Shown here piece by piece: positions 54,206-62,651 of a DNA stretch of 64,000 nucleotides. Position 1 is the first letter of the stretch. Every line of letters begins with the position of its first letter. The notes under the pieces were generated by a model. That model was not told where the DNA came from. It did no database searches and saw nothing but the letters and a program-made list of their open reading frames with translations. A program made the position numbers and the translations under genes. The stretch is from a bacterium (GTDB lineage: Bacteria; Babelota; Babeliae; Babelales; Vermiphilaceae), in NCBI GenBank assembly GCA_016699125.1, contig CP064961.1, positions 496,001 to 560,000 on the forward strand, given 5' to 3'.

Positions 54206-54501
54206 AATAACCCTTTAGCTTAAATATTTTTAATATAGTTTTGATTATATATTTTCTTTCAAAAATATCAAATTTAAATACAAAATAAAGACATTTGTTA
54301 TAATTTATTTTCAAAATGAAATAATATATTCAGCTCTTTATTTTATCGCTCTCGAATATGTCGATCTAGTCACTATTGTTTAATTTTTCAGATTGACTTT
54401 AATTATTTTTTCGAAAAACTTAATAGTAAAGCTACATTTTAAGATTTTAAGCCTGTTTTATTTTAAACGAGATTTCACTTTGATCATAAAAAGGACGTGT
54501 G

Positions 54502-55575
54502 ATGAACTTATGTACCATTTTTTTAAACCCATCGCGGCATAAGGGGACTGCTTTTCTGTTTTGTGCGGTTGTCCTGCTTTGGGAACCAACAACCAATACC
54601 TTTTTTGAAAGTTCTGGAATCAACGCTTTTTGGCCACTTAGCCTTAAGCATGAACATCAGCTTTCTGTAGTCGGCAAGGACCAGATGGAAAAAATTATCA
54701 TCGATCCTTTACGCGAAACATTACTCCTTAGTGTAAAAGAAACATTACAAACAACTTTAAAAGAAATAGTACCTCAAGACCTGTCTGATCTGTTCGGAAA
54801 CGATGAAAGAAAAAAAGCTATTGTACTTGATAAGGTTGCAAAGAAGACATACGAAGCAACCGATGGCCTGTATGCCCGTTTGCAGAAGGCTGGTTTTTTT
54901 GAATTTTTCAAACCAAATACCTTTTATCTGGCACGGTTAGGTGCAATTTTTGGTGGAGCCATTTTTTTAAGCACCTTTGCACTGAATACCGCTGTACAAC
55001 AAATACAAAATTATTTGAGCATAGGGCGCTCAAAATACATTCTACCCATCTCAAAAATAGGCCGACTAGATCGGTACAAAAAGAGATTTAATAGATTTTT
55101 TTCAACCAAAAAACCAACTGTTGCTCTTTCACAAGATGACCCGTTCGTACAGTTTATAAACACACAGCGCAAACATAAGTCAGACACCGTACGGTTGGCA
55201 ATGCTTGAAAAGAAGAACGGTTTTTCCGTTGAAAAATGCTCTGCCGCTGCAGATCTTTTGAATCTTGATATTGTCGCCGTATCAGCAGTTTCATTACTGC
55301 AGGCAAACACGGGAATAGAGCTCTGGAACGACATTATTCAGATCGTGCATAAAAATCCTTACAAAACCGTGCTTGTCATCGATCAGGCGGAGCTGCTTTC
55401 AACCTATTCAAAAGAGTATACAAAACATGAAGATACTGTTCGCATGCTTGCCTCATCATTTCAATCAGCATCTGCTGTCTTTGCAAATCGATGTATTGTG
55501 ATTGGACTGACAAATAACAGCGAAAAAATGGTTGGGCCCTTTGAATATCTGTGCAACTGGTCAAGCCAGTGTTAA
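54502..55575 (+). CDS. Membrane protein with degenerate AAA-type module lacking Walker A
   Basis: 357 residues from ATG 54502 (AAGGA 7 nt upstream; a GTG precedes it). It has an N-terminal hydrophobic segment, a helical region, a second membrane segment (LGAIFGGAIFLSTFALNTA) and a C-terminal part with VLVIDQAELL (D294), which looks like a Walker B strand, and IVIGLTNNSEKM (N338), which looks like sensor 1. No GxxxxGK[ST] is present upstream, and Walker B has DQ instead of DE. The protein ends soon after sensor 1, so the domain is both degenerate and short. Catalysis is unlikely; a scaffold or inactive relative is possible. Confidence 0.45.
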   Translation: MNLCTIFLNPSRHKGTAFLFCAVVLLWEPTTNTFFESSGINAFWPLSLKHEHQLSVVGKDQMEKIIIDPLRETLLLSVKETLQTTLKEIVPQDLSDLFGNDERKKAIVLDKVAKKTYEATDGLYARLQKAGFFEFFKPNTFYLARLGAIFGGAIFLSTFALNTAVQQIQNYLSIGRSKYILPISKIGRLDRYKKRFNRFFSTKKPTVALSQDDPFVQFINTQRKHKSDTVRLAMLEKKNGFSVEKCSAAADLLNLDIVAVSAVSLLQANTGIELWNDIIQIVHKNPYKTVLVIDQAELLSTYSKEYTKHEDTVRMLASSFQSASAVFANRCIVIGLTNNSEKMVGPFEYLCNWSSQC

Positions 55576-55579
55576 TGAC

Positions 55580-57064
55580 CTATTTCAAGGGTATTTCGAC
55601 CGTTTCAAGTAGTTTGTCAGCGATATAATTCTGCCTAACATACGCCAACGCAGTGGTGCGATTTTTAATAAAATCTGGCATATTCTTCTGTGCGTTAATG
55701 ACCAACGAAAGAATGTTAATTGCCTCTTTTAACTGATTATCATGCTCCAAAATCTGCTGTACTCGCTCCTGCCATCGTTGTGTTTTGGTCTCTTTTTCAA
55801 CTGAAGACTTATTATTTTCTTCTTTTTCCTTCTTTTTTTCAGCATTCTTCTTTTTTTGTTCTGGAAGCTTGATATAGTTTTCCAGGCTACTTTCATGTCC
55901 ATAGTTTTGCGTGAGCCATGCCATCTGTTCTGATGGCGGACTTTGACGTTCAACAAAAATGTCGGGCAGAATGCCAATTCCTTGCACAGGAATATCAAAC
56001 GGTAAAAAATAGAGTGCGGTTGTCAGTTTAATAGCACTATTCTGACCAATCGGGATCACCTCCTGTACCGAGCCTTTTCCAAAACTCGGAGTGCCTACAA
56101 TAAAAATAAGCAGCGGATTGTTCTTGTGACTTTTGTCTGCGTGAGCTTTGAGACATCCTGCAAGAATCTCTGCTGCCGATGCGGTATAATTATTGATTAA
56201 AACAACAATAGGCACCGTACGCTGTGCAATGGGATCGCGGCTTGTTTGATAGGTCTCAACAGCATTTTTCGCATTTTTTGTGCTCACAACCGTACTTCCT
56301 TTGTCCAGAAAAAGGCCCGCAATATCAATTGCAGAAGTAAGTAGACCACCGGAATTGTTACGCAGATCCAAAATAAGACCTTTTTGATTATTTTTATTAA
56401 TGGCGGTCAAAAGCTGCTCAAGCTGCGTGACTGAATTTTCGGCAAACATAGACAAAGATAGATAATACATATGTTGCTGTTTTAAATAAAAACAGAGTGA
56501 CTGCTGCTCTTTGATAATGTCACGCGTAATGGTGAATGTTAAAAGCTCAGTCAGCCCTTCCCGTAAAACCTTCAGTGTCACCGTAGTCCCTTTTGGCCCT
56601 TTGAGTAGCGTTGTTGCTTCTTCTGTGGTAAGTCCTTCAAGCGACGTTCCACCAATTTCTACTATCTTGTCATACTGTTTGATACCGCTTTTTTCTGCAG
56701 GCCCGTCGGTCAAGGTGTCAAGAATGGTCAAAAATTTTTCTTTCGGCTTGCGTGTATTATTAATAATAATACCGATCCCATGAAACTCGCCACTAGTTGA
56801 TTCAATCATGCTTTTGTAGGTTTTTTGATCAAGAAAGTTCGAGTGAGGATCAAGTGTATTTAAAAACGTATCAACGGCTTTATTCAGCGCTTTTTCAAGA
56901 TGTTGCGGATCGTAGTGCTTTTCTTTAACCAGGTGTGTCACCTGAGCCCACGTGTGCGTCCAATCGAACAGCTTTTCATCGTATAGATTATTCTGTTCTG
57001 GATAGACATATGAAAAAAATAACAACAAAAAAGATTTATTTTTTCTAAAAAAACTGTGGGACAT
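55580..57064 (-). CDS. C-terminal processing protease (S41 family)
   Basis: 494 residues with an N-terminal hydrophobic export signal. A PDZ domain spans about residues 95-180 (FHGIGIIINNTRKPKEKFLT, GPAEKSGIKQYDKIVEI). The protease core has RNNSGG, the catalytic Ser296 in NYTASAAEILAG and the Lys near residue 330 in FGKGSVQEV, the Ser-Lys dyad of Ctp/Prc enzymes. A Lys/Glu-rich insert (about residues 405-425) precedes a helical C-terminus. It degrades or trims envelope proteins, and may process the abundant secreted proteins here. It is divergent to the ftsB-like gene. Confidence 0.9.
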   Translation of the reverse strand: MSHSFFRKNKSFLLLFFSYVYPEQNNLYDEKLFDWTHTWAQVTHLVKEKHYDPQHLEKALNKAVDTFLNTLDPHSNFLDQKTYKSMIESTSGEFHGIGIIINNTRKPKEKFLTILDTLTDGPAEKSGIKQYDKIVEIGGTSLEGLTTEEATTLLKGPKGTTVTLKVLREGLTELLTFTITRDIIKEQQSLCFYLKQQHMYYLSLSMFAENSVTQLEQLLTAINKNNQKGLILDLRNNSGGLLTSAIDIAGLFLDKGSTVVSTKNAKNAVETYQTSRDPIAQRTVPIVVLINNYTASAAEILAGCLKAHADKSHKNNPLLIFIVGTPSFGKGSVQEVIPIGQNSAIKLTTALYFLPFDIPVQGIGILPDIFVERQSPPSEQMAWLTQNYGHESSLENYIKLPEQKKKNAEKKKEKEENNKSSVEKETKTQRWQERVQQILEHDNQLKEAINILSLVINAQKNMPDFIKNRTTALAYVRQNYIADKLLETVEIPLK

Positions 57065-57163
57065 CAGATTCCTCTTATCAAGCAGTATACAATTTATTGT
57101 TTATTTTCTCAGGAATCGTAATACTAATGTCAATAGTTGTCCTCACAAGCACAAAGGCCCTCT

Positions 57164-57469
57164 ATGCAAAGCTCAATTAAAAATACTTTAAATAACATAC
57201 TACTTTTAATTTTAACCTGTATTTTCTGTTACATTATCGTTTATGGTACAAGTGGCATTCGGCTGCTACAGATACTATCTGATGCAGAAAAAGCATCAAA
57301 AGATGAGATCATTGAAAAACAACAGCAGATGGCTTACCTTCAAAATCAACTTACTTTATGGAAAGATAACCCTTTTTTATATGAAAAAGTTGCACGAGAA
57401 CAACTACATATGGCAAAAAAACAAGATATTGTGTATTATGATCTTAGTCTTGAAAAAACAGTATCTTGA
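57164..57469 (+). CDS. FtsB/DivIC-like septum formation initiator
   Basis: About 101 residues from ATG 57164, which has AAAGG 6 nt upstream. One N-terminal membrane helix (NILLLILTCIFCYIIVYG) is followed by a coiled coil (EIIEKQQQMAYLQNQL) and the family end YEKVAREQLHMAKKQDIVYY, close to the FtsB/DivIC pattern E..AREQLGM.K..E..Y. It would act in the divisome. It is the first gene of the run through cmk. Confidence 0.75.
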   Translation: MQSSIKNTLNNILLLILTCIFCYIIVYGTSGIRLLQILSDAEKASKDEIIEKQQQMAYLQNQLTLWKDNPFLYEKVAREQLHMAKKQDIVYYDLSLEKTVS

Positions 57470-57492
57470 ATATTTTCATGGAGAATGGCAAC

Positions 57493-58149
57493 ATGCTTTT
57501 CCAGTTACCGACTTTACCTTTTGCGTATGATGCATTTGAACCGTACATTGATGCTCAAACAATGGAAATCCATCATACCAAACATCATCAAACCTATATT
57601 GATCAACTCAACAATGTCATTAGAAACAACCCCGATTTAGAACAACTCAGCTTAGAAGCATTGCTCCGCTCCTATCAATCGTATGATCAAAAAACTGGAT
57701 TAATCATTAAAAATCATGGCGGTGGCCATTTTAACCACACTTTTTTCTGGACACAGATGCATCCTGAAGGACTGCGCGAACCGATAGGCACCTTGGCAGA
57801 AAAAATCATTGCTACCTTTGGTTCATTTCAAAATTTCAAAACAGAGTTCGAATCAGCTGCAAAATCTGTGTTTGGTAGTGGATGGGCATGGCTATGTATT
57901 GATTTAGAAAAACAGTTAGTGATAATTGCAACACCAAATCAGGACGCGCCACTTTTATATAACATCCAACCGGTCATGGGTCTGGATGTGTGGGAACATG
58001 CATATTACCTGAAATATCAGAATCGCCGCGTTGATTACATTAATGCCTGGTGGCATGTTGTTGATTGGCAAGTACTGGAAAAGAATTATCAAAAGGCTAT
58101 CGAACTGGTAAAACCACGTAACACAGAGATTGAAGGCGTAGTGATTTAA
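57493..58149 (+). CDS. Iron/manganese superoxide dismutase
   Basis: 218 residues from ATG 57493 (GGAG 10 nt upstream). Metal ligands are in MEIHHTKHHQTYI, NHGGGHFNHTFFW and GLDVWEHAYYL, the last being the DVWEHAYY signature. No signal peptide is seen, so it is cytoplasmic. It converts superoxide to peroxide and oxygen, which would suit life inside a phagocytic host. Iron versus manganese cannot be decided by eye. It follows the ftsB-like gene by 23 nt. Confidence 0.94.
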   Translation: MLFQLPTLPFAYDAFEPYIDAQTMEIHHTKHHQTYIDQLNNVIRNNPDLEQLSLEALLRSYQSYDQKTGLIIKNHGGGHFNHTFFWTQMHPEGLREPIGTLAEKIIATFGSFQNFKTEFESAAKSVFGSGWAWLCIDLEKQLVIIATPNQDAPLLYNIQPVMGLDVWEHAYYLKYQNRRVDYINAWWHVVDWQVLEKNYQKAIELVKPRNTEIEGVVI

Positions 58150-58154
58150 AAATC

Positions 58155-59684
58155 ATGAAATGGGATTATATGTCAACAGATGAAACTAAACAGATAACAC
58201 ATACAAACGAAATACAAAAAGATTCAAGCAGTGAACACGCGATACGAATAGAAAAAGTTCATGCATTACAAACCATGTCAATCGATCCCTGGCCTTCACT
58301 TGAACAGGTGACTGCAACTTTACAACGAGTAACAGTTGAATTTAGCGAGCATGCAGGCAAACAGTATGCGGTTGCAGCACGAGTACTGGCAATTCGTGAG
58401 CATGGAAAATCTATTTTTTGCCACCTGCAAGACGACAGTGGTCGCCTGCAGATCTATCTGAAAGAAGATGTATTACAGCAGGATGCATTCCAATCATTTA
58501 AAAAGTTTATCGATATCGGTGATATACTCTGGTGCAAAGGGACCTCGTTTCAGACCAAGAAAGGTGAAATTTCACTCAATATTGAATCATTCAAACTGTT
58601 GTCAAAATGTCTGCATCCTTTGCCAGAAAAGTTTCATGGCCTGGTTGACATCGAAGTCAAACAACGGCAACGATATCTTGATCTGATTGTCAATCAGGAG
58701 AGCAAACATCGATTTACACAACGATCGTTGATTGTGCAAACTGTACGTTCTGTGCTGGCCGAAAACGGATTTTTGGAAGTTGAAACGCCCATGTTGCATC
58801 CCATTCCTGGTGGCGCAGCTGCAAAACCGTTTGTCACTCATCACAACACATTGGATATGGATCTTTATTTGAGAATTGCCCCAGAGCTTTTTTTAAAACG
58901 ATTGATAGTTGGTGGCTTTGAACGTGTTTTTGAGATTAATAGATGTTTCAGAAACGAGGGGATTTCAACACGACATAACCCTGAATTTACCTCAGTTGAA
59001 TATTATATCGCGTATCATGATTATATGTTTATGATGGATCTGACTGAAAAGATATTCAAAACTGCTGCCCAAAAAGTAAATGCTTCACTTACTATTGAAT
59101 ACATGCAGTACAAGCTTGATTTTTCAGTACCTTTTAAGCGTATTTCAATGATCAATGCGATTGCAGATGTTCTGAAAATTACACCTGAAGTCATACAAAC
59201 AGATGATCTGTCACGTTTTTGTGCGCAACATGCTATTGTTCTGGGTAAAGATCAGCAAAGTTGGGGATACCGTTTATATGCGCTGTTTGAAAAATTGGTT
59301 GAACCAGACTTGGTACAGCCTACGTTTATCACCCATTTCCCTGTTGAAGTGTCTCCTCTTGCAAAAAGAAATGCGCAAGACAGACGGATTACTGATCGTT
59401 TTGAGCTGTTTATGGCGCACATGGAGCTGAGCAACGGTTTTACCGAGTTGAACGATCCATTCGATCAGGCGGAACGATTTGCACAACAGGCGGATCAGCG
59501 TTCTGCCGGGGATCACGAAGCCCATTTTTATGATGCAGAATTTATAACGGCACTCGAATACGGCATGCCTCCAACCGTTGGTGCCGGAATAGGTATTGAC
59601 AGACTTGTCATGTTGCTTACCAATGCACCTTCGATTCGTGATGTCATACTCTTTCCAACCCATAAGAATACAACACACAAATGA
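58155..59684 (+). CDS. lysS: Lysyl-tRNA synthetase (class II)
   Basis: 509 residues. An OB-fold anticodon-binding domain (VAARVLAIREHGKSIFCHLQ) precedes the catalytic domain with class II motif 2 (FEINRCFRNEGISTRHNPEF) and motif 3 (GAGIGIDRLVMLLT). The first ATG (58155) lies 5 nt after the sod stop; a second at 58170 is also possible. It charges tRNA-Lys. Its stop overlaps the recJ start by 4 nt (ATGA), showing tight coupling. Confidence 0.95.
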   Translation: MKWDYMSTDETKQITHTNEIQKDSSSEHAIRIEKVHALQTMSIDPWPSLEQVTATLQRVTVEFSEHAGKQYAVAARVLAIREHGKSIFCHLQDDSGRLQIYLKEDVLQQDAFQSFKKFIDIGDILWCKGTSFQTKKGEISLNIESFKLLSKCLHPLPEKFHGLVDIEVKQRQRYLDLIVNQESKHRFTQRSLIVQTVRSVLAENGFLEVETPMLHPIPGGAAAKPFVTHHNTLDMDLYLRIAPELFLKRLIVGGFERVFEINRCFRNEGISTRHNPEFTSVEYYIAYHDYMFMMDLTEKIFKTAAQKVNASLTIEYMQYKLDFSVPFKRISMINAIADVLKITPEVIQTDDLSRFCAQHAIVLGKDQQSWGYRLYALFEKLVEPDLVQPTFITHFPVEVSPLAKRNAQDRRITDRFELFMAHMELSNGFTELNDPFDQAERFAQQADQRSAGDHEAHFYDAEFITALEYGMPPTVGAGIGIDRLVMLLTNAPSIRDVILFPTHKNTTHK

Positions 59685-61414
59685 ATATGATCAAACAGGG
59701 TGGCCGGTTTTTGTGGCGCCTACCAGAATATGACACTCAACAGGTGGAAGCTATCGCTTTAAAATATAATGTGAGTTTTGCCGTCGCACAGGTATTGTCA
59801 AACAGAGGATTTCAGATCGGCAATCAGCTTGAACAGTTTCTGTTTGGCACCATTGATAAACAAAAGATCAACGCAGTTGGCATGAAAGATATTGAAAAAG
59901 CGGTTGACAGAATTATGGCTGCCATACAAAACAGAGAAAAGATCTTAATCTGCGGTGATTATGATGTTGACGGTATTACCTCCAGTGCTTTGATGATGAT
60001 CTGCCTGCTACCACTGGGTGCACAGGTAAACTTTTTTATTCCCCATCGAGTGAAAGATGGTTATGGACTGTCAACAAAAGTGGTCGAACGTGCTGCTGCA
60101 AATAACTATCGCGTTATGATTACCGTTGATAATGGTATCACCGCATTTGAGCCTGCACAAAAGGCAAGAGCCTTAGGCGTTGATCTGATTATTACCGATC
60201 ATCACAAACCACATGATCATGTTCCAGACGCATTTGCAATTATTAATCCACACCAAAAAGACTGCGACTATCCGTTTAAATATTTTGCAGGTGTTGGTGT
60301 AACCTTTAAAATTATGGCTTTATTGTATGAGCGGCTGCAAAAAGCACTGCCAACCAAAGCGTATGAGCTCATGCTTTTTGGAACAGTTGCTGATGTTGTT
60401 CCGCTCGTTGATGAAAATCGATTATGGGTCAAGCATGGACTGCATTACGTAAATCACGCGCACGAAAGTTTTTCATTGTCAGTATTGAAATGCAATGGAA
60501 AAATCGACAAACCGCACCTGACATCAACAGACATCGGCTTTTTTATCGCACCACAGATCAATGCTCTTGGCAGACTTGAAGACCCGCGCTGTGGCGTTCA
60601 GTTTTTAATAGGCCAAGACAAAGGCCAGGTTGAAGAGGTGGGCCGCCTTCTGCTTGAGTTAAATGAAAAACGAAAAGCAATTGAAAAAAAGATTGTACAA
60701 AGCATTCAGGATCAGGTTGAAAAAGGAGACATTGACGTCACAAAAAACCGAGTCATCATTGCATCTTCTGCATCTTGGCCTCCTGGAGTGATTGGACTGG
60801 TTGCCTCTCGCATTGTCGGTCTGTATGGACGACCCACAATTCTTTTGCACGAAACCTCATCCGGTCTTTTGAAAGGGTCATGTCGTTCCATTAAAGAGTT
60901 TAACATGTTTCAGGCTTTAGAGTCTGCTGCTGATCTTTTGCAGCAATTTGGTGGTCACGCACAGGCAGCAGGGCTTTCACTGCACAAAAATCAGTTAGAT
61001 GCATTTAAAAAACGATTAGAAGCACGTGCAGCAGAGCTATTAACTGAGTTTGATCTGCAACAGAAGATTACCATTGACGCTCATCTGCAGATGACAGATC
61101 TTACCAAAAAAATTGTGAACGATCTTGCTTTATTGGAACCATTTGGCAATGAAAATGATGCTCCGGTATTTCTGTTGGAAGGGGTTACACTCATACAGAT
61201 GCCACAACTTTTGAAAGATCTACATGTTAAATGTATAATGTTCAAAGACGGCATCATCAAACCGGTTATGTTTTTTAATCGTCCAGAGTTGTTCGATTTT
61301 TTAATCGACGCTCGTGAAAAATCGTTCAGTATCGTCGCACGTATAAGCCAAAATTTCTGGCAATCACGCGTCAATATTGAGTTAATTGGCATCGATATTA
61401 TTGTTGAAGGATGA
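59681..61414 (+). CDS. recJ: Single-stranded-DNA-specific exonuclease RecJ
   Basis: 577 residues. DHH-family motifs are LICGDYDVDGITSSALM, TVDNGITAFE, IITDHHKPHD and GTVADVVPLVDENR. The DHHA1 part has GGHAQAAGLSL and the C-terminal OB fold is present. RecJ degrades single strands 5' to 3' in recombination and mismatch repair. It overlaps lysS by 4 nt and is intact, including an A7 run at about 60685. Confidence 0.95.
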   Translation: MNMIKQGGRFLWRLPEYDTQQVEAIALKYNVSFAVAQVLSNRGFQIGNQLEQFLFGTIDKQKINAVGMKDIEKAVDRIMAAIQNREKILICGDYDVDGITSSALMMICLLPLGAQVNFFIPHRVKDGYGLSTKVVERAAANNYRVMITVDNGITAFEPAQKARALGVDLIITDHHKPHDHVPDAFAIINPHQKDCDYPFKYFAGVGVTFKIMALLYERLQKALPTKAYELMLFGTVADVVPLVDENRLWVKHGLHYVNHAHESFSLSVLKCNGKIDKPHLTSTDIGFFIAPQINALGRLEDPRCGVQFLIGQDKGQVEEVGRLLLELNEKRKAIEKKIVQSIQDQVEKGDIDVTKNRVIIASSASWPPGVIGLVASRIVGLYGRPTILLHETSSGLLKGSCRSIKEFNMFQALESAADLLQQFGGHAQAAGLSLHKNQLDAFKKRLEARAAELLTEFDLQQKITIDAHLQMTDLTKKIVNDLALLEPFGNENDAPVFLLEGVTLIQMPQLLKDLHVKCIMFKDGIIKPVMFFNRPELFDFLIDAREKSFSIVARISQNFWQSRVNIELIGIDIIVEG

Positions 61415-61421
61415 AGATTGT

Positions 61422-62108
61422 ATGATTATTACGATTGACGGATTAGTTGCAACAGGAAAATCGACCGTTGCAAAACTACTTGCATCAGAACTTGATTATG
61501 TATATCTAGCTTCAGGCGCACTGTATCGTGCCATTGCATATCTGTATCATGATTTATTGCATGTACCGCTAAACCATTTTAATAATATTACTGAACATGA
61601 ACTACACATGACACTTGAAAAACATCCGATTAACTATCATTTCCTGCCAAAAGCCGAATTTCAACTGCTCATTGAAAACAGAGATTGCACCGCAATGTTA
61701 CATGAATCACACATTGATAACACAGCCTCAATGCTTGCATTAAACGCAGATGTTCGTTCTTTTATTAACAGCATACAAAAAAAATTAGTCGCCGATAAAA
61801 ATGCGGTGATTGATGGTCGTGATGCTGGTAATCACGTGTTTAAAATGGCCGAATACAAGTTTTTTTTAACCGCAGATCAGCTGATACGAATTAACCGATA
61901 CATTGAACGCCAAAAACGTGATTATGGGCAAATCCTAACAATGACACAAGCGAAAGAACTTGTTTCAAAACGGGATAACCGAGACCTGACACACATGGAT
62001 CATCAAAACAATCCTGACGTCATTATTATCGACAGCACGGATCTTTCAATACCACAGGTGGTAGCACTGATGAAAGAGAAAATGGTCAACTATGCCGATC
62101 ATCTCTGA
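61422..62108 (+). CDS. cmk: Cytidylate kinase
   Basis: I start at ATG 61422, with GAAGG 11 nt upstream and directly before the P-loop; the frame is open to 61386. 228 residues. The P-loop ITIDGLVATGKST, the NMP-binding LASGALYRAIAY, DGRDAGNHVFKMAEYKFFL and a lid-type RQKRDYGQ match the CMK family. DGRDxG followed by NHVF replaces the commoner GTVVFP. It phosphorylates CMP and dCMP. It ends the ftsB-like to cmk operon, and an A8 tract within it is intact. Confidence 0.9.
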   Translation: MIITIDGLVATGKSTVAKLLASELDYVYLASGALYRAIAYLYHDLLHVPLNHFNNITEHELHMTLEKHPINYHFLPKAEFQLLIENRDCTAMLHESHIDNTASMLALNADVRSFINSIQKKLVADKNAVIDGRDAGNHVFKMAEYKFFLTADQLIRINRYIERQKRDYGQILTMTQAKELVSKRDNRDLTHMDHQNNPDVIIIDSTDLSIPQVVALMKEKMVNYADHL

Positions 62109-62169
62109 TACATGCAACTTATTTATAATGGGTTTGATTTTCGTCTTTGCTTTGCTTTTTCCTCTGCTT

Positions 62170-62342
62170 TATTGCATTACTAGCAACTCTTACAACCATT
62201 TCACTGCACCCCTCTGATTACCATCGAGTGATGACCCCCCTAAGATGCTTCAAATCTCCCTTTTTGAATGCCGGCTATCCAAAAGCACTTTTATCTGGCC
62301 TCTTTGTTCATAAATCAGGTGTTTGCCATTCGTTTGGCTCAT
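62170..62342 (-). pseudogene. IS30-family transposase N-terminal remnant
   Basis: Minus-strand ATG 62342 reads MSQTNGKHLIYEQRGQIKV then DSRHSKREI followed by a stop. After a frame change HHSMVIRGVQ continues the pattern. This matches the helix-turn-helix start of IS30 transposases (EERYQI..LL..GHS.REIA..L...HSTISREI.RN). At least two stops and one frame change are present and the catalytic domain is absent. The flanking sequence to 62651 shows nothing else. Confidence 0.5.
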
Positions 62343-62651
62343 ACATTTTCTCCTCCTGTTTCTGTTCAGCGACTAATGTAGGATCACCTGATTTTTTTTC
62401 TACTCAGTGGTGCATTTGGCATTTGAAAGGGCCTCTTAGCTTTTTTCATTTCCAGCATTTTGGACACCTGTTTAAAACGTGATCCTTCTCGTTTATAAAG
62501 GCTTTGTAGCTTATAATAATGAACTCTATAATATTTTTTTCCAAATATTAATATATCTATTGAAAGCACATTATTTTTTATGTTTTATTTGTAAAGTAAA
62601 ATAATTTTAAACATACGTTTTACTTTTTTGAAATAGATCTTTAATTGATAA

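Noticed and set aside
62147..62482. Open plus-strand frame of 111 codons after cmk
   Set aside because: It is antisense to the recognisable IS30 transposase relic, has no ribosome-binding site and no protein-like features beyond hydrophobicity.
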